The notes beneath the pieces were generated by a model that worked only from the letters and a program-made list of their open reading frames with translations, made no database searches and had not been told where the DNA came from. Below, piece by piece: positions 24,901-34,349 of a DNA stretch of 64,000 nt. Numbering within the stretch: position 1 is the stretch's first letter; every line of letters begins with the position of its first letter. A program made the position numbers and the translations under genes. Source of the DNA: Misgurnus anguillicaudatus (lineage: Eukaryota > Chordata > Actinopteri > Cypriniformes > Cobitidae); contig NC_073361.2 in assembly GCF_027580225.2 (NCBI RefSeq), forward strand, positions 20,717,001 to 20,781,000, read 5' to 3'.

Positions 24901-27900
24901 CTATGCCAAAAGTGCTAACGCCAGACCCGGAGATCAGCTGAATGGACTCCAAAACGCCAAGAATCAAATGTTTAACTCTAGGGGAGCTGGAAAATTAGCA
25001 TATTTTCAAAAAAGTGGAGTGTCCCTTTAAGTTTTCTACTGGTGTAGACTCCTGTTGCAAAGCTTCATAATGGCTATATTGCAAGAATGCATTGTAATAG
25101 GAAATCCTCAGACAAGGTGAGCAGCGTATATATAACTGGATTATTCCACCCAGTATTGTGTTATCTTAATAAGCGCTAATGTCAAACCTTTTAGCCCATC
25201 TGCAGATTCTGTCCAGGCTTTCTTAAAAGGTTCAATAATAATTATGATGCTGCTTCAGATAGGAGCTGCCCTTGTAGCAATGCAGCTTATTAGGTTACAG
25301 CTTAAGGATACTCACTGTCTTCTTCAGTGCTCTCCTCAAAAGCAGGGTTGTCGACACCAGGTTCTTCTGTCCATGTAGGAGCATTGTTGCATGCGTTGGA
25401 TCCGGCAGGTGGAGACGGCGTGCTTTCCTTTATCTCAGTCTGGGGGGATTTGGGTGGGTTGGTCGTCATAACCTTCTCCTCACTTGTCTCCATCCGGGCC
25501 GGTTCCAGCTTTGTTCGTTGTCTCTGCGTTCCAGGACACCTACAGTAAATAAACACAGTATCCTTGATTTTCAAAATGGGGGAACTAGGTACACATTAAG
25601 GTCCAGATATCAATGAAAGAAAGACAAGGGCAAGAGAAAAAAAATAACAACTAGTTTGCTTCTTTCAAGAACAACCTAAGTCAGATGTCTTCAAAGTTTT
25701 TCAGGCCAAGGACCCCTTAATGGATAGAGAGGAGGAGCAGGGACTGGATTTACATACTTTGTTATAATAGTTGTGTTACTAAGATATTAAAATTTAATCG
25801 TTTTTGGTATACAGAGTCACAAACTATAACATATTGTACAACATTTTACAGGAATATTCCAATTTAAAACAAAAATCCCGCAAATTTTCTCACCCTCATG
25901 TCATACAATATGTTTGTCTTTTTTTTCAGTCGAGAAGAAATTAAGTTTTTTGAGGAAAACTTTCCAGGATTTTGCTCAATTTAATCTACTTTTTTAATAT
26001 TGGACCTCAACAGTTTTCAGTTTCAGTGCGGTTTAAAATTGCAGTTTCAATGCAGCTTCAAAAGGGTCTAAAGTTCCCAAACAAGGCATAAGGGTCTTAT
26101 CTGGCGAAACGATTGTCATTTTCGGCAAGAAAAATTAAAAATATGCACTTTTAAACCTCAACTTCTCGTCTTGCACTAGCCGCGTGACGCGCTAGCATGA
26201 CCTTATGTATTGCGTAATGACGTCGAAAGGTCACGCATGAAACTACCGCTCCAGTGTTTACAACGTTGTTGTATAAGGAATGATACTAATTAATGTTTTT
26301 GTCTCAGTTTAAAATGGTCCGCAAGTGTGCGTTTCACATATGTAATGCGTGACCTTTCGACGTCATTATGCAATACGTAAGGTCTCGCCAGCACGTCACC
26401 CGTCTAGTGCAAGACGAGAAGTTGTGGTTTAAAAGTGCTTATTTTTTATTTTTCTTGCAGAAAATGACTCTCGTTTCGCTAAAACCCCATTCACACAGAC
26501 CTTTGGTCCCAGAAAATACCCGTAAAATTGCCAGACAAGCGTCTGTGTGAACACAAACTTGTCCCGTTAATCTTCTGGGATCGTTGCCGGAAAGAGGATC
26601 TAGTCAGATACACGGATAACCCTCTGTGTGAACAAGAAGCCGAAAGAATGCCGTAATAGGCGTGTCGTAGTGAGGACGTGCGCACCATCACAACAAAAGT
26701 TATGGTTCAGCTCCTTAAAACGAGAGATAACATGCATATAAACATTCACCAAGAGAAATGTTGCAAACTATATTGACGCAGTTATCAGGAAATTATAAAT
26801 GAGACGCATAAACAATGACGCACGTGCCGTAGTGAGGACGCGCGTGTCATGGCAACATGAAGTTGGTTCAACTCTTTAAAATGAGGGATTTACAACATTC
26901 ACGACGAGAAATGTCAGCAAACTGGACTGAAGCAGATATCAGGTAAGTTAGCTCGTTACTTACTGCGATGAAACGGAGATCATTCAGCAGCATAAAAGAA
27001 TATCGCGTCACGTGCTCATTGAGCTATAATAAAGGAAAAAACCAGCGCGTCATCCCAACAAGATATATCGTTCAGCTCCTCAAAATGCGGGTTTTAAATG
27101 CATATAAACAATCACGATGAGAAATGTCTGAAAACTGTATTAAAGCAGAGATCAGGGAGCTCGTCATATATCCACTCTGAAGCTGAGATCATTACCAGCA
27201 TTAGAACGGCCGTCACGCGCTCCTTTATAATCTTATCATAAACAAAAATGCACGCGAGTGGTTCTTGGAGAGAGAAATAATATATAATATGCAAACTTCA
27301 GACGCTGCGTAGAAGAGAGGGCGGGACTTTCACGTGTTTCAATAGGTCACGTGTCTTTCCGAGACCATCAGATGGCGGGTAATCATGGCAGTGTGAATGA
27401 ACAAAAAAATGAAGGATCCCAGAAAAATCCCGGATGCCTTTCCCGTGTATTTTACGTAATGTCTGTGTGAAAAAGGCTTAAATAAGACCCTTATGCCTCA
27501 GTTGGGATTGTTTGAAGCATTTGAAGCCGCATTGAAACTGCAATTTTAAACTGCATTGAAATTATGAACTGTTTGAGGTCCAATAAAGTCTATTAAATTG
27601 AGAAAAATTCTGGAATGCTTTCCTCATAAAACTTAATTTCTTTTCGACTGAACAAAGAAAGACAAACATCTTGGATGACATAGGGGAGAGTAAATAATTG
27701 AGGTTTTATGACAGTGGAATATTCCTTTAAAATTACCGAACAGATTTTAGAGTGGGAACCTTAATTTTTTATTAATTACATTAAACAATAAAATTAATTT
27801 TAAAAAAAATTATTATAAACCTATTAATGCATTTTGTTGGATGCCTAATTTCATCTTTTCCAAAAATATTATTTTAAATTCAAATAATATTTGGAGGACC

Positions 27901-29595
27901 CCTGTTGAAGACCCATAAGCCTTTGTTGTGCTATATCCACTATTCCAGGGCCCTAAAATGAATGCCCCGATCTTGCATTCCCAAACTCAGCCCAGACAGT
28001 AAGTTTAAAGAATCTATCTTTGTCTTTGACATTGTTTAGGTGGATTTCAACATTTTACTACATGAAACGGGACTGTACTACAAGTAATGGCCCTAATTAA
28101 TTACTTCACACCTCAATGGGGACAATCACCTATAGGACGGTATTACACACTGAAGTCTCGTAGTTTAATGCAAAGCACAGCTATGAGAAGACAGCTAATG
28201 CTGGCAATGACTTTTAGCTTTCCCTTAGGAAGGTGTTAAAGCTTTAGTATAGTTAATCTTACTGTGACCTCATGTGCCCTTTAATGCAGACATAAAATGC
28301 TCTTGCAATAATAGTAAATCATCTATATAGAGAACAGAAGACCTGACAAAACTGTGCATTAATAAAACTTATTCTTACAACAACAAACAAGTTAGGCTAT
28401 TTTGGACAGTGGTTTGTGAGCTAGCACTACTTTGAACTATTAGACACAGATTTGGCTTCAAACACCAAAACCTGAGCAGGCCAAGACTTCGAGTGTATCC
28501 AAAAGCACCATCATCAAGCCGATCCTTTGCACCAGAACTAATCTCAATACCTAAATCACTTCATAAACCAAAATATAAAGCTGGACTCACCATAGTTCTG
28601 GGTTACCCTTGGCAGTCTCGCAAAAGAAATGGTTAAAAAGATTCCTAGAGTTGAAGTTTCCTAGCATGGCTGCAGGGAATATGAAACTTCTGTTGGTCAC
28701 CACATGACACGGGACTGACTAATCTCTTATCACATGACAAAGGGGCAAATAATCCCCAGATGGGATGTCAGATCAAGCCCAGCAGGAAAGAAAGTGACTC
28801 AGAAGTTCACTGGATCCTTGTCTACTGAGCATCACCACTACTTCAGGAAACAGATGAGTCTATGATACTTGTTCCCTCTGCCAGTTTGGACACCAAAAGC
28901 CCCTTCAGGCATGCGGTTATGCTAAAACAGTATTATTAAAATGCATGATGTAACTATTATGAGGAACCTGTCACTGTTTGTATTACATTTGTGAAAGGTA
29001 TTCAGGGTTTGTGACTTCTAGTAGAAATACAACATCAGGACCACCTAACTCGTCCCTAACTATTGCCTAAAAGACACAAAGTATGGTTGGTCACCTTACA
29101 TCTCCTTCTTTTCCGATCTTGGCTGCAAAGTTGACAAGACTATATGTTAAAATCAAAAGGTCTTGTTTTTCCCCATAAGTAAGTATTTTACCTGTGTTTG
29201 AGATGTGCCTCCAGGTCACAGCGAGGCATGCTGAGGGAACAGCTAGGCGTGAGTGGACAGGTGACCGACAACTTATCCAGTAGCTTATGAACCAAAATGC
29301 TTGAGCGCCGACATACTTGCAGCTGCAAATGCGCACGGTCCAACGGGCAAAAGTCCCGTTCCTGCAGGAAGCTGCGCAGGCAGCGAGCACAGAAGGTGTG
29401 GCCACATGGTGTATCCAAGGGCTGAACTAATGGTTGAAGGCAAATGTGGCACACCAAGTCATCGTCCACCTCCAACCGATAGTTATAAAGGTGATTCTCC
29501 CAAGTGCGGTGAATCTGTCCACATTCTGAACAAAGGGCCTCCAGAAGAGCATCGCTCACCATCCCTGGATCCACTCCCTCACCCAGGCTGCCCAT
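15969..29595 (-). CDS. lnx2: lnx2, RING and four-PDZ E3 ubiquitin ligase (Ligand of Numb-protein X 2)
   Basis: Ten coding exons on the minus strand: 29595-29192, 25539-25316, 24277-24140, 23697-23498, 22755-22387, 22003-21824, 21619-21442, 19229-19004, 18329-18171 and 16104-15969. They encode about 737 residues. LNX2 ubiquitinates Numb and scaffolds junctional and signalling proteins. The RING is at residues 49-86 (CHIC, CGHTFC, CPLD), followed by a CDLEAH zinc-binding segment. The Numb-binding NPAF motif sits in [12 protein letters not shown]1 has [12 protein letters not shown]2 [12 protein letters not shown]3 SLGMTVAGG and PDZ4 SWGFSIVGG. The end WPGSLI is near the LNX2 consensus WPGSLV. 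The third coding exon (46 residues) has no counterpart in human LNX2, which has 690 residues. One donor, after GLP at 19004, reads CTAAGA instead of GTAAGA; all others are canonical. A further non-coding first exon probably lies upstream, since an acceptor fits at 29682. Confidence 0.93.
16213..16505. repeat. Palindromic repeat family P in lnx2 3' intron
   Basis: Starts TTAAAGGGATAGTTCACCC and ends in the inverse ('tcatttttggataaact'). It contains the inverted arms 'gttcagcagaac' and 'ttctgaacgcaaag'. It lies 110 bases upstream (in the sense of the gene) of the last lnx2 exon. Confidence 0.7.
16893..17660. repeat. Repeat family B, long copy
   Basis: It shares 'cacgtgcttgcagagaatgg' and 'tttaccaaaactaagttact' with 8780-9145. 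It ends 'atggcccctttaa', the inverse of the left boundary 'ttaaatggggata'. It lies in the last lnx2 intron. Confidence 0.65.
19370..19640. repeat. Two abutting repeat fragments in an lnx2 intron
   Basis: A fragment beginning AGGGCTGCACGATTTTGATG resembles the TAGGGCTGC hAT-like family and runs to about 19450. It is followed by the distal arm of a family P palindrome, ending near 19635 ('tttcatttttgggggg'). Confidence 0.5.
19791..20414. mobile_element. Foldback element family F (AAAGGGACACTCCACTTTT termini)
   Basis: Its ends, TAAAGGGACACTCCACTTTT and AAAAAGTGGAGTGTCCTTTT, are inverted, and the arms pair well inward ('gctccccaagagttaaaca' against 'tgtctaactccaggggagc'). A second copy lies at 24339-25030. 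There is no coding capacity. Confidence 0.8.
20859..21182. mobile_element. Short TIR element (AAAGCAACACTAAAGAGTT termini)
   Basis: TTAAAGCAACACTAAAGAGT at the left and AACTCTTTGGTGTTGCTTTAA at the right are inverted copies bounding about 320 bases. The TTAA at both edges could be a target duplication. Confidence 0.75.
22833..23092. repeat. Palindromic repeat family P in an lnx2 intron
   Basis: The two arms meet around 'cttccatagtattttttctt' and 'actatggaagtcaatggtgc', a near-perfect hairpin. It begins about 80 bases upstream of lnx2 exon 22387-22755. Confidence 0.75.
23757..24118. repeat. Palindromic repeat, family P subtype, between two lnx2 exons
   Basis: Left end TTAAAGGGATAGTTCACCCC and right end 'tttttgggtgaatgatccc' are inverted. 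It fills almost the whole intron between coding exons 24140-24277 and 23498-23697, ending 22 bases from the former's donor. Confidence 0.7.
24339..25030. mobile_element. Foldback element family F, second copy
   Basis: It has the same inverted termini as 19791-20414 (TTAAAGGGACAGTCCACTTT and AAGTGGAGTGTCCCTTTAA), with long interior arms including 'aacttgactcttctgtggtt' and its inverse. It starts 62 bases upstream of an lnx2 exon. Confidence 0.8.
25849..27730. mobile_element. Three-part nested foldback elements in lnx2 intron
   Basis: The outer element's left arm (25849-26098) and right arm (27479-27730) are inverted copies, sharing for example AAACAAGGCATAAGGGTCTT against AATAAGACCCTTATGCC. 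Between them lie a palindromic element (26099-26483, arms 'cttctcgtcttgcactag' and 'ctagtgcaagacgagaag') and a further element (26484-27478, ends CCCCATTCACACAGAC and GTCTGTGTGAAAAAGG). No transposase was seen. Confidence 0.75.
28591..28667 (-). CDS. Putative alternative first exon of lnx2 (RING-less isoform)
   Basis: On the minus strand an ATG at 28667-28665 in good Kozak context (CAGCCATGC) opens 25 codons, beginning [11 protein letters not shown] and ending AKGNPEL. They run into a clean GTGAGT donor and leave a two-base overhang. That is the phase needed by the next lnx2 exon (25539-25316), the same overhang left by the RING exon at 29192. Splicing would give an LNX2 without the RING but with NPAF and all PDZ domains. 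LNX1 is known to have a p80 form with the RING and a p70 form without it, from different first exons. The frame and splice signals are seen; use of the exon is inferred. Confidence 0.5.
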
Positions 29596-29625
29596 TGCAC
29601 ACGGCACTCTGCTTCGGCAAAACAC

Positions 29626-29658
29626 TTAGTTGCTTGGATACGGGGGCATCCGCCCCAT
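29626..29658 (-). promoter_or_regulatory. Short upstream ORF in the lnx2 5' leader
   Basis: Minus-strand ATG at 29658-29656 in context GCCCATGG opens ten codons (MGRMPPYPSN) and a stop, 31 bases before the lnx2 start at 29595. An acceptor TGCAG fits just upstream at 29682-29683, so the uORF would lie in the mature leader and could damp translation. Confidence 0.45.
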
Positions 29659-29759
29659 GGGCGTCAGAGGCTGCGCGACTCCTGCAGGGGACGGCCACCC
29701 CCTGGTAGACGGTGTGACATCACTCTAAAGGGTTGCAGAGGAGGAAAGTTAGCATTCTG

Positions 29760-30325
29760 AATGAGAGAAAGTGTTTGTGTGTGCGTTCGTATATGCAATG
29801 TGTTTTGAGGATAAGATTATGTTGCAAACCAGTGTGGGTTTACTCTCGCACATTAATCTGACAGCGTAATCTCCTGCTCTCTCGCCCGGAGCAATCTTTC
29901 AATCCCGCGGAGAGAGAATTATCTAGGATTGAGCCCGAGAGTGCAGACTCAAGAGGTTTTGATGTGAAAGTGAGAAAAGTTGGGTCGGGAAAAGAGGACA
30001 AAAATGGGTATAATGAACATAGTGATTATTGTATTTCATTAATAAAAAATAAAAAATCACCTGTTAAATTATTCCAAAAATAACAAACAATGAAAGTGGA
30101 TGGTGTCTTGGGGTTGTCATTATTCCCAGAAAAAAAACACAGTTTACAGAAAACCTTACCGCAAACGCTCTGAAAATTTAATTTGTAAAAAAGATGTGTA
30201 AAATGTATAAATCACGAGATGTGAGGGCACTGTTTTGAGGAAGTAAGTGACATAAGAGTAAATTATGAAAGCATTTTAATTTTGGGATAATATCAGATTG
30301 GAGGGGTGAACACATCTAGATTATA
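29760..30325. other. lnx2 upstream, no gene seen
   Basis: This is probably the 5' intron of lnx2. No recognisable exon or repeat family. Confidence 0.3.
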
Positions 30326-31090
30326 TTAAAGGACAAGTTCGTTATTTTACACCCAAAGCCCTGTTTTCAGACCGTTCACGATGAAATAGAACGGTCTTGA
30401 CCGAAATCTCGACATATGCAGCTGCCCCGAGAATTTTCGGGTGTTTGTTGTTTCACCTCCCACCTCTACAATGGGTGCATAGGTGCACCGGAACAATCCT
30501 TCCTAAAATGCATTAAACTTTCGTTTACAAAGACGTGAAACTCACCGAGTGGTCAGGGGTGTTCACTGATATGCTCACACAAAAATCGCTGCAAAATATA
30601 CTTTCTAACAGGTGTTTTAGCATTCGTTGTAAACTTGTGGACCTATTTTTCCAAACGCCTCACACCCGTATATTCTTCCGCTGAGAGCTTGAATAATAGA
30701 CACTCCAGCCCAGTTGGTGTCGAGAATACAAACAAAGTTCCCGGCGCGGAGTAATACTTCACAGCACATCTAATACAAGTCAATGTAGTTGGACAAAACT
30801 ACGATAAAACCTGTTGGAATGCGTCTTTTGCAGCGATTTTTGTGTGAGCATATCAGTGAACACCCCTGACCACTCGGTGAGTTTCACGTCTTTGTAAACG
30901 AAAGTTTAATGCATTTTAAGAAGGATTGTTCCAGTGCACCTATAGAGCCATTATAGAGGTGGGAGGTGATACAAGAGACACCCAAAAATTCTCGGGCCAT
31001 ATGTCCAAATTTCAGTCAAAACCGTTCTATTTCATCATAAACAATGTGAAAACAGGGCTTTAAGTGTAAAATACCAAACTTGTCCTTTAA
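30326..31090. mobile_element. Foldback element (TTAAAGGACAAGTTCG termini)
   Basis: Left end TTAAAGGACAAGTTCGTTAT and right end 'accaaacttgtcctttaa' are inverted. The arms stay paired for over 200 bases ('gaaactcaccgagtggtcag' against 'ctgaccactcggtgagtttc'). There is no coding capacity. Confidence 0.85.
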
Positions 31091-32816
31091 ATAGATATAA
31101 ATGGATTTTTGAGGCCCCCAGACAACAGGGGGCAATCTATTGAGCCAATGATAATGTCACAGATTTCAACCTGCATTCATGCTATCCAACAGCTGTGCAT
31201 CCATGTCCAGCCCCACACTTGGTCCGGAAAATGCGAGTCTGTCGACAGCATCTCCGTGACTACCTGCCACTGTTTTTATCTTGCAGCTGGACATGAATAA
31301 GTCATGAAGACACAAGGCTCCTCTGTTCCCACTACAAAGCCCTGTCAACATCTCATCAGACACATGCACATTCATGCCCGCTGTCAGCCCAGTACACTGT
31401 AAATATCTTCATGCGGTTATGATCCCTGTACTTAGACCTCATCTTACATGATGGCATGATATGGCAGTCCATTACATAAGGCTGTAGAATGTTTAATGGC
31501 TTTTGGGCAGCTGCCAGTAGAAATTCTATTGGTTAATTCTATGTTGATTCATTTGACGACTTTTAATCGCAAGGGAGTGTTTTAGATATTGACTGCAAGG
31601 GCTGTTCAAGGCCACTTACTTGTTGTATCCTTGTATCTGTAGCAGCTCGTGTCAGTCGCCTGTGTTTCTACTTGCAAAATGGCACAGCAGCGTATCTGGC
31701 TGCTGGCAGATGAAGAATTAAATGTTTGTTCTGCTAAATGAATTGAATGGGCGTCTTTAACATAAGATTTAAACAACACCACAATGCACGTTTGATGTTT
31801 CAACATTGGAAACAATGTATCTGACACGTCCTATGTTGGATGACGCGCACCTTTAAAGTCTTTATTTATTGCGCTTTTTCTATAGGCAATGACATGTTTT
31901 CATTCTGCATCCCAGATCTATCCAGCAACCACCATTTTTGACACCTCTCACGCACTCGTTTCCCAAATCAACGACCTTAATTTTCAAAAAAGGTTGTGTG
32001 TCCACAAACAGGTAGGAAACAAAAATAAATGAAAGGAGGGAAGGGGAAGGGGGGTGGTTGAGAAATAACGGCGCGTTCCAGATTGAATTAAAATGTCTGT
32101 GGATGCCACCTGCATGAATTGTCCCGTTAATAAGGCGTATCCAACCCGGATCTATGACACGCACAAATATCGATATCTCATTATATCTGGTACAGAGCGT
32201 CTCGCTGTAAATCTTCCTTTTACTGTGTCTACTGTCTGTTCTCCCCCCAAATGCGATCGTCTGCAAAGCGGACGACAATGACATCCAAAAATGTGCATGC
32301 AGTCATAAAAGGGTTTTGTAAATATGTCAGCATATGAATTAAATTACCTATTCGTGCTCCCCTTGGATGGTGTGCACACACGAGAAACATAGAGCTCAAT
32401 CACATTCACCGCAGCTTGCCCGAGCCGCATCCGCACGTCAAAACACCCCCGTATCTGTCTTGCATGAAGGGCCGCCCCTGTTCGCTCGCGCAGACTGTGG
32501 GCGGGCGTTCGCACCGTCAATCAAACAGCAGTTGTGACTATTAAGGTGCCTGATTGAAATGCGGCCACATGAGGCAAATTTAGAAAATAAAATTGAGTTA
32601 TTTTAAGCTAAAAGAGTAATTATAGTTTTATTTTGAATTGTTTATGACAGGCTCGTGTAGGCAACAGAGTTAACGTTATATATTTTTTCGACTTCTGCTA
32701 TTTAGACTAGGCGTCAGACGGACACGTGGGGTCCTCTTGGGGTCTTCAAGATTAGAAACCAACGGCGTTGTTTAGTTCGCAAGCAGAACTGAAATGAATT
32801 ATAATTCACGCAAATA
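31091..32816. other. lnx2/polr1d intergenic region and likely divergent promoter
   Basis: There are no coding exons. From about 32340 to 32560 the sequence becomes CpG-rich with CACCCC and GGGCGGG boxes, which suits a promoter shared by polr1d (plus) and a non-coding lnx2 first exon (minus). I could not place that exon. Confidence 0.4.
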
Positions 32817-34034
32817 ATGGATGACAACGAACTTGAGAGGTATGGATTAAAACGTTAAGTCGTTTACAGGCAGTTTACTGAAGACTAGTTGCGATGCCTT
32901 GATGCTTTTTAAACTGACGCTTTTGAATGGATGCAAACGTGAGGTGTTTTCATAGGTTATAATGTGACGCTAACAGTTATATTGTAATGCTAAAGAATTA
33001 ATAATAACATACAGTTATTGCGTGTAAATTTGGGTCATTATTCCTAATACAATTATAAAGCGTTATTATAATACTTAGTCCCCTGCTGAAAAAAAAAACA
33101 CTATCAAACCAGCATGGACCAGCATGGGAATTATGCTGGTCTATGCTGGTTTAGCTGGTGGTCACCAGCATACCAGCACCAAAACACAACATATGCTGGT
33201 ATGACCAGCATGGGATGCTGGTGCTAATGCTGGTTTGGTGCAAATGCTGGTGCTGATGCTGGTTTGATGCTGGTGTTCACTTGGAAACCAGCACCAAAAC
33301 ATTTGCTGGTATGCTGTTTTTTTTCGGCAGGGTCTTGTCCTCGTTTAACAGTTTTTGTCAGTGAAATCATCAATGCACCTCAGCCTCTCGGGTCATTTTC
33401 GGGCGCACTTAACTTACCTGATGCCTTTCACTGTATATTTTCTCACAACTAATATTTTCTTTTTCACACCTTGTAATATATTTTTTTCTACAGGAAGGCG
33501 GTGGAGGAGCTCCTTAAAGAAGCTAAACGAGCCAAAGTCCGTGCAGAGACCATGGGTCCTTCTGGGTGGTACGTGTGGAAAGCTACGTTATAAAGTACAA
33601 ATGCCAAGACGTCCACGAGTTGATTATCAAAAATTAGAAGTTTCTTATACATGTTAAGTTCTTACATATAAATGCTGGTCATATTGTTGTGCTGTAGGAT
33701 GAAGTGTCCGCTGGGAAGTACCAATAAGCGCTTTCTGCTGAACACTTTGGGATCCTCTGCAATGATTGGTGAGCCAAAAACCCAGGGTGGTTCTGAGAGA
33801 GGGGAAAAAGAACATAGGTACAGAACTTGTGAAAAACATCGCAAAAAAGACTGTGAAGAATGCAGAAAAGACCATTCACACAGTAGAAAGCACTCTCATT
33901 CACACTCGTCAAAACATCAGTCAACATCAAGAAGCCACTCCCCCTCCAGGAGGTCAAATAGGACTCGATCTCGCTCACCCGCGAGAGGCACTTATACAGC
34001 GGTCAAAAATGACAGTGACAGAAGAAAAAAATGA
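32817..34034 (+). CDS. polr1d: polr1d-locus alternative product (isoform-2 type, SR/His-rich)
   Basis: Exons 32817-32839, 33494-33568 and 33698-34034 join in phase to 144 residues. The protein starts MDDNELERKAVEELLKEAKR, continues AKVRAETMGPSGWMKCPLGS then TNKRFLLNTL, and ends in a basic tail rich in H, S and R with RSRSP repeats. This matches the second protein made from the vertebrate POLR1D locus. It is not the RPAC2 subunit of RNA polymerases I and III, which shares only the first exon in human. No RPAC2 exon is visible anywhere between 32817 and pdx1, so the locus appears to keep only this product. Its function is not established; the RS-like tail suggests RNA or nuclear-speckle association. 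The gene name follows the locus. Confidence 0.82.
33095..33332. repeat. GCTGGT/ACCAGC palindromic repeat in polr1d intron 1
   Basis: The stretch alternates 'accagcat' and 'atgctggt' units in both orientations ('accagcatgggaattatgctggt'). It forms strong hairpins and is a dispersed fish repeat type. Confidence 0.85.
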
Positions 34035-34343
34035 TTTAATAGCTATAAGAGAGGGCAGTGGGTAGTGTACTATGTGCAATTGTATTTTTTTTGTCTGCAT
34101 ACTTGATTTATGCAGTTTCTAGACTGCAAACACAAAGACTGCATCTGATTTTGTACACAAGTTATAGGGCAAATGGTTCACAAGTAGATTTCTACACGCA
34201 GTTGATGTGCAAGATCTACTTTTTTTTAAGTTCATGTCTTAACTGTTGTGTTGCAAGTAGTCATTTTAACTATAACTAAATTGTAAAAAATCCCTTTTAT
34301 TATTATTTCGGGAGTATTTTTGAGTCAGAAAAACCTGACCAGC

Positions 34344-34349
34344 AATAAA
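34344..34349 (+). terminator. polr1d-locus gene poly(A) signal
   Basis: AATAAA about 310 bases after the stop codon, in the sequence 'agcaataaacatg'. Confidence 0.5.
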
